Shown here in pieces: positions 1 to 6,208 of a stretch of 8,364 nucleotides of DNA; position 1 is the first letter of the stretch; each line of letters opens with the position of its first letter. The notes beneath the pieces were generated by a model. That model saw nothing but the letters and a program-made list of their open reading frames with translations. It was not told the DNA's origin and searched no databases. Source of the stretch: Paenibacillus sp. (GTDB taxonomy: Bacteria; Bacillota; Bacilli; Paenibacillales; Paenibacillaceae); assembly GCA_029256665.1 (NCBI GenBank), contig JAQSXN010000138.1, forward strand, positions 1 to 8,364. The letters run 5' to 3'. A program made the position numbers and the translations under genes.

Positions 1-1295
1 AGATCGTGGAAGCCTTCCAGCATGCCGTTGGTTTCCGGCTCGCCGATCACGCTGTCCTTGAAGCCTTTTACTTCGCGTTCCGTCAGCTCCGCGTTGTCGG
101 AAGCTTTGGCTTTGCCGTCCTGCACGGTGTAATGCGTGCCTTCGATACCCCAATACATCATGTTCGCCACTTCGGGCGTCATCATTTTGTCAAAGAACGC
201 GAGCACCTTCTTGAGCTGTTCCTCGTCCTTGATCGCGCCTTTCGGGAACAGCACGACGTTGTTGTAGCCCGGAATCGCCCACGATGCTTTCTCGCCGTTC
301 GGCCCCGTTACGACGTTCTGCACGTCGATGACCGCGGAAGGCACGTTTTTCACAAGATCCTTGTTGAGCGAGTTCACGTCCTGCAAGGAACCGATGTATA
401 CGCCGGCCTTGCCGCTCGTGAACAGGTTGATTTGGTCGGTCTTGCTCGTCGCCGCGAAGTCGACGTTCATCAGCTTGTTGTCGCGGATTTTCTTCATAAA
501 GTCCATCGTTGCGACGTATTGGTCGAACGCGAATTCCGGCTGCAATCCGCCGTCCTTCTCGCCCCAGTTGTTCGGCGTGCCGAAGTAGGCGGCCAGCGTC
601 TTGAACGCGCCATAGATGAGATCGTTGCGGTCCGTGAGGCCCATCGTGTCGTTTTGACCGTTCTTGTCCGGGTCGCCGGTCGTGAACTTCTCGATCATCG
701 CGTACAGCTCGTCGATCGTCGTAGGAGCGCCCAGTCCGAGATTATCCGCCCAGTCTTTGCGGTAGATGATGCCTTGGCGGGCCAGCGGACGGCCGATGTA
801 GAGCGAATACAGCTTGCCGTCGACCTTCGTATTGTTCAGAATTTCCGGCTTCAGCTTGTTCAGGTTCGGGAATTCGGCTAGGTAAGGCCCGATTTCCCAG
901 AACTGTCCGTCGCGGATCGCGCCTTTCATCTGCATGAAGGTCGCTTGGTTCTTGAGATACGTCACATGCGGCAGCGAGCCTGTCGCGAAGGAAGCGTTCA
1001 GCTTCTCTTCGTACGTGTCCGCAGGGAAAAATTGATAGGTTAACGTCGTGTTCGTAAGCTTCTCGAGCTCGTTCTTGATCGTGTCCGGCGGCGTCTCCGA
1101 TGTGTTAAGAGGAAGCATGATCGTAATTTCCGCCGGTTTCTCCGGTTCGGCCGGTTTGTCTGTCGCTTGCGCCGTTCCTTCGTTCGTTTGCGTAGGGTCT
1201 GGGGTGTTCGTGTTATTGCCGTTGCCGCCCGAACATGCGCTGACCAACATGCTAAGCGTGAGGATGCTGCCGATTGCAATGGCTTTTTTGTTCAT
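1..1295 (-). CDS. Extracellular solute-binding lipoprotein, family 1 (ABC transporter), 3' end cut by window
   Basis: This is a substrate-binding lipoprotein of a carbohydrate-type ABC importer; it would capture a sugar or oligosaccharide outside the membrane and deliver it to permeases not in this window. The ATG at 1295 is preceded by GGAGG (1305-1309) with a 9-base spacer. The 431 visible codons begin with a lipoprotein signal peptide: MNKKA, a hydrophobic stretch, and lipobox LVSAC with the lipidated Cys at residue 21, then a Gly/Asn/Thr/Pro-rich linker to about residue 50. The mature part carries family hallmarks: FWEIGPYL, DGKLYSLY, RQGIIYRKDW, a DPDKNGQND loop at about residues 208-216 resembling the EF-hand-like calcium site known in alginate-binding homologues, and YFGTPNNW. 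It is clearly paralogous to the gene at 1609-3132. Compared with that 507-residue protein, roughly 80-110 C-terminal residues are missing off the left edge. The transported substrate cannot be told from sequence. Confidence 0.93.
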   Translation of the reverse strand, partial: MNKKAIAIGSILTLSMLVSACSGGNGNNTNTPDPTQTNEGTAQATDKPAEPEKPAEITIMLPLNTSETPPDTIKNELEKLTNTTLTYQFFPADTYEEKLNASFATGSLPHVTYLKNQATFMQMKGAIRDGQFWEIGPYLAEFPNLNKLKPEILNNTKVDGKLYSLYIGRPLARQGIIYRKDWADNLGLGAPTTIDELYAMIEKFTTGDPDKNGQNDTMGLTDRNDLIYGAFKTLAAYFGTPNNWGEKDGGLQPEFAFDQYVATMDFMKKIRDNKLMNVDFAATSKTDQINLFTSGKAGVYIGSLQDVNSLNKDLVKNVPSAVIDVQNVVTGPNGEKASWAIPGYNNVVLFPKGAIKDEEQLKKVLAFFDKMMTPEVANMMYWGIEGTHYTVQDGKAKASDNAELTEREVKGFKDSVIGEPETNGMLEGFHD

Positions 1296-1550
1296 TCGCC
1301 TTGACCTCCGATTTGTTTGGTTGGATGCTGTCATCCCTGCTTGGGACGATTACAGCGTAGCACCCGCCAAATCGGTTCCGAAACAATCATTTGCTCATAT
1401 CGGTCCGTCCCGCTGGGCTCTCTGAGGTAATGATTATCTTGGCGGGGGGATGACACCTGGAATGACGCAGTCGGCGCCAACGGGCGTTTGAGGCCGAGCA
1501 TCCGGACCTATTGCATCGCCTGTCATTTGCTCCGCGCGCACTAGCGACGC
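1296..1550 (-). promoter_or_regulatory. Leader and probable promoter region of the left solute-binding protein gene
   Basis: No gene lies here. Read on the minus strand, TGTAAT at 1349-1354 is a possible -10 box but has no matching -35 at 17 bases (AACCGA), as expected for an activator-dependent promoter. The sequence starting at the same T, TGTAATCGTCCCAA (1341-1354), matches the left half of a CcpA cre consensus but only weakly the right half. AATGATTATC (plus strand, 1429-1438) and AATGATTGTT (minus strand, 1382-1391) resemble the arms of the inverted repeat at 3180-3208 and may be regulator half-sites. The start point is inferred. Confidence 0.35.
1305..1309 (-). promoter_or_regulatory. 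Ribosome binding site of the left solute-binding protein gene
   Basis: GGAGG on the minus strand lies 9 bases before the ATG at 1295, and it fixes this start as the one just ahead of the lipoprotein signal peptide. Confidence 0.8.
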
Positions 1551-1585
1551 AGACAAAACAGCCCCTCCGGCATGCCGGAGAGGCT
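1551..1585 (-). terminator. Intrinsic terminator after the 1609-3132 solute-binding protein gene
   Basis: On the minus strand, beginning 24 bases after the TGA stop, AGCCTCTCCGGCA pairs with TGCCGGAGGGGCT (1560-1585) in a nearly perfect stem with one G-U pair, followed by GTTTTGTCT. This is a standard rho-independent terminator for leftward transcription, and it argues that the two solute-binding protein genes are not simply one transcript. Confidence 0.88.
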
Positions 1586-1608
1586 GAACGTTATCCTTTT
1601 GACGCTAA

Positions 1609-3132
1609 TCACTTCGCATTATAAGCTTCCGTATATTCCTCGATGATCACCGCGCCGCCCTGCCGCTTCCACCTCTCGACCTCCTGGTAGAAGCCGTCCT
1701 TGTCGAGCTTGCCGAGCATATAGTTGTAAGTGGCGTCCGAGATGATTCGGTACAGCTCCACCCCGCGCTCGTCATACGACTTGGACTCCAGCCCCGTCAT
1801 GGGATCCGGCACGACGAACTTCTCGTTGTCCTCCGTATATCGCTCCGCTTCTTCCTGCAGCGACTCCTGCTCGCCGACGTCCAGCACGTTCGGATTGCTG
1901 AGGTCCGCGATCATGAGCACGTACAGCGCACCCGCTTCCGTCGCGCGGAGCTGCGTCATCTTTTCGGGCAATAGCACTTTCCCGTCCTTCACCAAATAAT
2001 GTTTGTTCTCCATCCCGTATTTCAGCAAATTCGCCACGTCGGCGTCCATCGTACGATCGTAGAACGCTAAAATGTCCAGCAGTTCTTCCTCCGTCCGGAT
2101 CGCCTTCTTGGAGAACAGATACAAGCCGAAATAGTTCGGAATCGACCATACGCGATAGCCTTGCGGCCCTTTGATCCGGTTGACCAACGTAAATTCGGCT
2201 TTCGGGTTAAACTGCTTGGCCTCGTCGGACAAGCGCTGCACATCCTGCATGCTGCCGATATATACGCCCGCCGTTCCGCGGATAATGAAGTCGCGCTGCA
2301 TTTCTTTGCTCGTGACCGCAAAATCCTTGTTGATCAACCCTTCGTCATACAGCTTCTTCATAAAATCCATCGTGTCGAGATACGCCGGCGATTCGAATTC
2401 AGGCACGACGGCGCCGCTGCCCTCCGTGACGCTCCAGTTGTTCGGCGTACCGAAATACGAGCCAAGCGTCTTGAACGCGCCGAACACAAGATCGTTGCGA
2501 TCCGCGAGTCCGAACGTGTCGTGTTGGCCGTTGCCGTCGGGGTCGTTCTTCGTAAACTGGCGGATAACCTCGTACAGCTCCTCCAGCGTTTGCGGCTTTT
2601 CAAGACCAAGCACCTTGAGCCAATCCTGGCGGATGATGATGCCTTGCCGGGAGGACGGACGCTCCGTGTACAGACCGTACAGCTTGCCATCCACGGCCGA
2701 TTGACTTAAGATACCTTTGTCCAGATGCCGGAGATTGGGGAAGCGGTCGAGATACGGTCCGATCTCCCAGAAGGCGCCGGAGCGGATCGCGTTTTTCATA
2801 ATCATCAAATCGGTATGCTTGGCGAAGGTTACCTTCTTAAGCGAATTCGTCGTCAGCGCCGTGTTCATCTTGTCGGTATAGATGCCGTCCGGCACCCAGT
2901 TCATCTCCAGCTTCGTCCCGGTCAGCTCCTCCAGCACGCTCATCGTTTCATCGCTCGGGGCATGAGGGAAGTGCAGAGGCGTCATGATGGAGATGACGGG
3001 CTTGTCCGTCCCCGCGCCGGCCGTTTGCTTGGAATCGTTCGCGGTGCATGACGCGCATAATAGAAGCACGGGAAGCAGGGATAACAGGATGTTGCGAAGT
3101 GTGTCCATTGCTTGTCTATTGGACCCTGACAT
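1609..3132 (-). CDS. Extracellular solute-binding lipoprotein, family 1 (ABC transporter)
   Basis: A complete 507-residue solute-binding protein of a carbohydrate-type ABC importer, expected to be lipid-anchored on the outer face of the membrane. The ATG at 3132 has AAGGGGG (3139-3145) six bases upstream. A second in-frame ATG (residue 9, position 3108) would give a more usual signal peptide (MDTLRN plus a hydrophobic run) but has a poorer ribosome site. The likely lipidated Cys is residue 29 in LLCASC; a Cys at the -3 position instead of Leu is unusual. The mature protein has FWEIGPYLDRFPNL, DGKLYGLY, RQGIIIRQDW, a calcium-loop-like DPDGNGQHD at residues 197-205, YFGTPNNW, and a C-terminal WKRQGG/IIEEYTEAY end typical of the Paenibacillus group. 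It is a paralogue of the gene to its left and is divergent from the membrane AraC regulator to its right, which probably controls it. No permease gene is adjacent; substrate unknown. Confidence 0.94.
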   Translation of the reverse strand: MSGSNRQAMDTLRNILLSLLPVLLLCASCTANDSKQTAGAGTDKPVISIMTPLHFPHAPSDETMSVLEELTGTKLEMNWVPDGIYTDKMNTALTTNSLKKVTFAKHTDLMIMKNAIRSGAFWEIGPYLDRFPNLRHLDKGILSQSAVDGKLYGLYTERPSSRQGIIIRQDWLKVLGLEKPQTLEELYEVIRQFTKNDPDGNGQHDTFGLADRNDLVFGAFKTLGSYFGTPNNWSVTEGSGAVVPEFESPAYLDTMDFMKKLYDEGLINKDFAVTSKEMQRDFIIRGTAGVYIGSMQDVQRLSDEAKQFNPKAEFTLVNRIKGPQGYRVWSIPNYFGLYLFSKKAIRTEEELLDILAFYDRTMDADVANLLKYGMENKHYLVKDGKVLLPEKMTQLRATEAGALYVLMIADLSNPNVLDVGEQESLQEEAERYTEDNEKFVVPDPMTGLESKSYDERGVELYRIISDATYNYMLGKLDKDGFYQEVERWKRQGGAVIIEEYTEAYNAK

Positions 3133-3138
3133 AGGTAT

Positions 3139-3145
3139 CCCCCTT
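3139..3145 (-). promoter_or_regulatory. Ribosome binding site deciding the start of the second solute-binding protein gene
   Basis: AAGGGGG on the minus strand sits 6 bases ahead of the ATG at 3132. The alternative ATG at 3108 has only a weak CAGGG about 14 bases upstream, so 3132 is preferred. Confidence 0.75.
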
Positions 3146-3179
3146 GTATTGACGGCGTGTTGCCGACATAATCTAACCT

Positions 3180-3208
3180 AATGATCATCGCCGGAGAAGA
3201 TGATTATT
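3180..3208. promoter_or_regulatory. Inverted repeat, candidate operator in the divergent region
   Basis: Arms AATGATCATC (3180-3189) and GATGATTATT (3199-3208) are inverted copies with one mismatch in ten, separated by 9 bases (one helical turn register, about 19 bases centre to centre). The right arm overlaps the -35 box of the regulator promoter, and the left arm lies just upstream of where the solute-binding protein promoter should be. It is a natural candidate for binding by the divergently encoded AraC-type regulator. Function is inferred. Confidence 0.5.
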
Positions 3209-3235
3209 GTCCCGCGTGTATGCGTTTACTAAAAT
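3207..3235 (+). promoter_or_regulatory. Sigma-A-like promoter of the membrane AraC regulator
   Basis: TTGTCC (3207-3212, 4 of 6 to consensus) and TAAAAT (3230-3235, 5 of 6) are separated by exactly 17 bases. The start codon at 3281 is 45 bases after the -10 box, leaving a short leader with the ribosome site. Confidence 0.6.
3217..3230. promoter_or_regulatory. Candidate cre site (CcpA catabolite repression)
   Basis: TGTATGCGTTTACT matches the Firmicute cre consensus TGWAANCGNTNWCA at 8 of its 10 defined positions and carries the central CG. It lies between the -35 and -10 boxes of the regulator promoter, a classic repression position, and about 85-98 bases upstream of the divergent solute-binding protein start. 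CcpA control is inferred. Confidence 0.45.
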
Positions 3236-3265
3236 AGGGGTAGCAGCCGCGCAAACTAGAGAGAG

Positions 3266-3274
3266 AAGGTGGGG
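3266..3274 (+). promoter_or_regulatory. Ribosome binding site deciding the start of the AraC regulator
   Basis: AAGGTGGGG ends 6 bases before the GTG at 3281. The upstream in-frame GTG at 3269 lies inside this site and would have almost no spacer, so 3281 is the better start. Confidence 0.65.
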
Positions 3275-3280
3275 AAGCCC

Positions 3281-5599
3281 GTGCGATCATTATCCTTTCT
3301 GAGCAAGATGACCATATTCGGATTTCTGCTTGGCACCCTCCCGGTCCTGTTCATCGGGGCATACGCATACATCGCATCGTCCAACGCCATTCAGGAGAAC
3401 GTCGCGAACGGCAACCGCCAATTGCTCATGCAAATTAACTCCAATGTAGAGCAGAAGCTGACGACTGTCAACCACACGCTAAATCAGGTGATTCATTCCA
3501 CCGTTCTCAAAGACGCGATCAACCATCCGCTGTCCGCCGACGATTTCATGACCTATAACGACATCCGCAACGAGATACGCTACATGCAATCGTTCGACAC
3601 GAAGCTCGAGGATGTCATCCTCATCAACGAACGCCACAACTGGATGGTCAAAAATTCGGGCCTGTACGATTACGGCAAATACCCGTACCAGAAGCAGCTC
3701 TCCTCGCTCCGCAACGTCCCGGAGGGAGTCTCTTGGGTGTTGACGCCTTCGGAATGGTTCTATTCGGAGGAAAATGCCCGCAGCACCTCCGCATGCCCTT
3801 ACAACATCAGCCTCGTGAAAAAGCTGCCGACAGCCGGACTCGAGAAATACGGACTTGCCATCGCCAACATCCCGGCCTGCGGCCTGCAGGAGATCGCGGA
3901 GCTGGAGACGTCGGACGAGCCGCATGCGCACATGATTATCCTGGACGAAGAGAACCGGATCCTGCTCCATCGCGATCCAGCTCTCATCGGACAACCGGCG
4001 GACGCGGCGGGCATGCCTTCCGAACGTTTGACGGACGAGTCCGGCCAATTCGTCGTCGCCGGCGGGCAAGGCAAACAATCCGTGACTTACTACCGATCCG
4101 AGCTCAACGGCTGGCATTATTTGTCCGTCACCTCGATCTCGGCCATGACAAAGGAATCGGCCAAGATCGGGATGTATACGCTATACGTCTGCCTCTTCAT
4201 GCTGCTGCTGTCGATGATCCTCGCTTGGATCGGCTCGAAGCGCATGTATTCGCCGATTCAGCTCCTGCTGGCGCAGGTCGGCGAACGGATCACGGATTCC
4301 GGCAAACGCGGCCGCAACGAATTCCAGGTCATCAGCGAGCGCGTGCACCATCTGTTCCAGTCGAAGTCGCGACTGGAACAAGAGGTTCAGCAGCATGTGC
4401 AGCAAGCCCGCTCCTTCTTCCTCATGCGGGCTTTGCAGGGTAATGTCCGGGCAAGCTCCGTGCCGGAGAAGCTGACGCAATTCGGCTACGGCGAGCAGCT
4501 CGCGGAGTGGCGCGCGATGGCCGTTATGGCGCTGCAGATCGATTTTCAGGAGGATAGCCGTTATTCCAAGAGCGATCTGGAGCTGCTGCTGTTCGCCGTG
4601 CAGAACATCGTCGAAGAGCTTATACCATCGCGCGATCGTCTGGCCCCCGTATCGATGGACAATACCATCGTCGTTGTGGTGGGAAGCTCCGCGGAGGAGC
4701 CGGAACGGTTCTCCGAGATGATGTATGCCGTCACGGAGCAAGTGCAGAGCCAGGTGGCCGGTTATCTGCAGTTGCAGATCAGCATCGGCCTCAGCTTGCC
4801 GTTCGGCGATCTCGACCATCTTGCCGTCGCCTGCCGCGAAGGCGTCGAGGCGCTTAAGCAGCGGATGAAGCTCGGCACGGGCATCATCATCCAGTACGAG
4901 CATCTTCATCAGGAGGGCACGCAAACAACGCTTGGCCTTAGCTACCCGTCGTATATCGAGAACGAGCTGCTCGATGCGATCAAGCTGGCGGAGAAGGAAT
5001 CCGCCAAGGAGCTGCTCAAGCAGTTCCTTCATGCCGTGTTCGCGGAGGAGCTCAGCCCGCGGGAGTACCAGATTCCGCTCGCCCGGCTGCTTAACAGCCT
5101 GCTCGTCGTCATGCAGGAATCCGGGGTCGGTCTCGCCCAGATCCATCCGATGAAGGGCTCGCTGCTGGAGGAATTGCTGAAGCTCCCTACGCATGCGGAG
5201 ATCGAGGATTGGTTCTGGACGTGCGTCGTGCATCCCATGGTCAAGATATTCCGGGATCGGCGCGAGGCGCAATACCATAACATTTCGGAGAAGATCATCG
5301 ACCTCGTGCAGCATCATTACGACTCGGATCTGACGCTAGAGGAGTGCGCGGCGAGACTGCATTACAACGCCAACTACCTGAGCAGCGTCTTCCGCAAGGA
5401 GACGGGCCATTCGTTCAGCGAATATTTGACGATGTATCGCTTCAATATGGCAAAACGCTGGCTGTCGGACAGCGAGATGCCGATCAAGGACATCGCCGCC
5501 AAGCTGCGCTACAACAACCCACAGAACTTCATCCGCTCCTTCCGCAAGCAGGAAGGCGTCACGCCGGGCCAGTTCAGGGAACGGAAGCGGAGCGGGTAG
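3281..5599 (+). CDS. Membrane-bound AraC-family transcriptional regulator with extracellular sensor region
   Basis: A 772-residue single-chain regulator (776 if the GTG at 3269 is used). A first membrane segment at about residues 8-31 (FGFLLGTLPVLFIGAYAYI) is followed by an extracellular region of about 260 residues, then a second membrane segment at about 297-319 (CLFMLLLSMILAWIG). A short cytoplasmic linker with a coiled-coil-like stretch (SRLEQEVQQHVQQAR) leads to a middle region of about 200 residues I cannot assign, and then a C-terminal AraC/XylS domain at about residues 665-770. The last has two helix-turn-helix units: LEECAARLHYNANYLSSVFR, then IKDIAAKLRYNNPQNFIRSF with the family's closing PGQFR. 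There is no receiver or kinase domain, so sensing and DNA binding are in one protein. This architecture is common beside solute-binding protein genes in Paenibacillaceae; the divergent layout suggests it activates the gene at 1609-3132 and perhaps the one to its left. The ligand is unknown. Confidence 0.92.
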   Translation: MRSLSFLSKMTIFGFLLGTLPVLFIGAYAYIASSNAIQENVANGNRQLLMQINSNVEQKLTTVNHTLNQVIHSTVLKDAINHPLSADDFMTYNDIRNEIRYMQSFDTKLEDVILINERHNWMVKNSGLYDYGKYPYQKQLSSLRNVPEGVSWVLTPSEWFYSEENARSTSACPYNISLVKKLPTAGLEKYGLAIANIPACGLQEIAELETSDEPHAHMIILDEENRILLHRDPALIGQPADAAGMPSERLTDESGQFVVAGGQGKQSVTYYRSELNGWHYLSVTSISAMTKESAKIGMYTLYVCLFMLLLSMILAWIGSKRMYSPIQLLLAQVGERITDSGKRGRNEFQVISERVHHLFQSKSRLEQEVQQHVQQARSFFLMRALQGNVRASSVPEKLTQFGYGEQLAEWRAMAVMALQIDFQEDSRYSKSDLELLLFAVQNIVEELIPSRDRLAPVSMDNTIVVVVGSSAEEPERFSEMMYAVTEQVQSQVAGYLQLQISIGLSLPFGDLDHLAVACREGVEALKQRMKLGTGIIIQYEHLHQEGTQTTLGLSYPSYIENELLDAIKLAEKESAKELLKQFLHAVFAEELSPREYQIPLARLLNSLLVVMQESGVGLAQIHPMKGSLLEELLKLPTHAEIEDWFWTCVVHPMVKIFRDRREAQYHNISEKIIDLVQHHYDSDLTLEECAARLHYNANYLSSVFRKETGHSFSEYLTMYRFNMAKRWLSDSEMPIKDIAAKLRYNNPQNFIRSFRKQEGVTPGQFRERKRSG

Positions 5600-5651
5600 G
5601 CGGAGCGGCAGGTTGGTTGGGGGCGAGAGGCAATGGTGCGGGGGAGTGAAA

Positions 5652-5797
5652 AGAGTAAGAGTGGCGGTTGGTGTGAGGGCGGCGCGAGTGGGCGGTATAC
5701 AGAGTAACGTGCGGCGGTCAGTGTAAGGACGGCGCGAGTGGTGGTAAAGAGTAACGTGTGGTGGTAGGTATGGAGCGATACGTGCGGTTGGCGGGTG
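5652..5797 (+). repeat. Degenerate G-rich tandem repeat, about 48 bp period, roughly three units
   Basis: Units start with AGAGTAA at 5652, 5701 and 5748, giving lengths of 49, 47 and about 50 bases. Units one and two share GGCGGT and an exact CGGCGCGAGTGG. Units two and three share AGAGTAACGTG followed by YGGYGGT, after which the third decays. The tract begins about 50 bases after the regulator stop codon and is almost free of C runs on the plus strand. Confidence 0.65.
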
Positions 5798-5920
5798 GAT
5801 ATCAAATGTTGCGAAGGTACGAGACGAGTGTGGAGCATGTTGGAGTGTCGGAAGCGTCTGCTTTATGCGAGGAGGGTGACGGGCATTGCATGAGCGCGCC
5901 TCCAATCCCTCCCAATGTTG

Positions 5921-6105
5921 CTAACGGACACAGATGACGCTATTTTGAGGATCTGGGCTACCTGAAGGTTCTTACGGACAGCAGAGACGCTATTTGCACA
6001 ATAATCCTCACCGGCCACCTTTTTTTAAACAAATAAGATCCCTCCTGTCCGTTAGATTTGCATATTGCCGATTTTCGCCTATATAACGCCTCTGGTGTCC
6101 GCTAG
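5921..6105. repeat. Mirror array of four ~26 bp repeat units (two direct, two inverted)
   Basis: Two units run on the plus strand: CTAACGGACACAGATGACGC followed by TATTTTG (5921-5947), and CTTACGGACAGCAGAGACGC followed by TATTTG (5971-5996). Two run on the minus strand: CTAACGGACAGGAGGGATCT followed by TATTTG (6055 down to 6030), and CTAGCGGACACCAGAGGCGT followed by TATAT (6105 down to 6081). All share CTNRCGGACA plus an AGA/GGA-rich middle and an (R/C)CGNTAT-like end. Spacing within each pair is exactly 50 bases, and the dyad centre falls at a CCGG (6011-6014). A transcript could fold outer with outer and inner with inner copies. Confidence 0.75.
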
Positions 6106-6208
6106 GATCAGACACGGACGGCATCACCTCATCGTTTGCGTTGACTTCTACCTCTGCGAACTCGTTCGGATAATCCACCGGCGATAATCTTTGTTCACCG
6201 ATGTGCGT

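Larger units (their letters stand above)
5600..6208. other. Long non-coding region between the regulator and the amidotransferase-like gene
   Basis: I see no credible gene in these 609 bases. The first half is strongly G-rich on the plus strand and contains a degenerate tandem repeat (5652-5797). The second half holds the mirror array (5921-6105). A run of seven T (6020-6026) has no GC-rich hairpin directly before it, so I do not call a terminator for the regulator. Positions 5798-5920 and 6106-6208 show nothing I can name. Confidence 0.6.

Noticed and set aside
6..881. Long plus-strand open frame of 291 codons
   Set aside because: Antisense to the solute-binding protein; the product is rich in Arg, His and Val as expected for a shadow frame in GC-rich coding DNA, and there is no ribosome site.
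1341..1354. cre site upstream of the left solute-binding protein gene
   Set aside because: Only the left half (TGTAATCG) matches well; three defined positions in the right half fail, so I mention it only inside the leader entry.
4181..5317. Long minus-strand open frame of 378 codons
   Set aside because: Antisense shadow of the AraC regulator, rich in Leu, His, Arg and Asp; no family resemblance and no initiation signals.
5336..5905. Open minus-strand frame of 189 codons across the end of the regulator and the following gap
   Set aside because: The product is Pro/Thr/His/Arg-rich low-complexity sequence produced by the C-rich complement of the G-rich tract, and half of it is antisense to the AraC domain. 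No ribosome site is visible.
6020..6026. Terminator at the seven-T run
   Set aside because: There is no complementary GC-rich stem immediately upstream on the plus strand; the preceding CCGGCCACC has no partner nearby.
5921..6105. CRISPR array
   Set aside because: Only four units, two of them inverted, diverged from one another and with short related spacers; no cas genes are present. The symmetry does not fit CRISPR.
6011..6208. Frame stays open for about 66 codons past the TAG of the amidotransferase-like gene, partly protein-like (VDYPNEFAEVEVNANDEV)
   Set aside because: It runs through the repeat units, the family's normal length is already reached at the TAG, and an open run of this size is not rare by chance. 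No start or ribosome site supports a separate gene, and I see no reason to propose readthrough.
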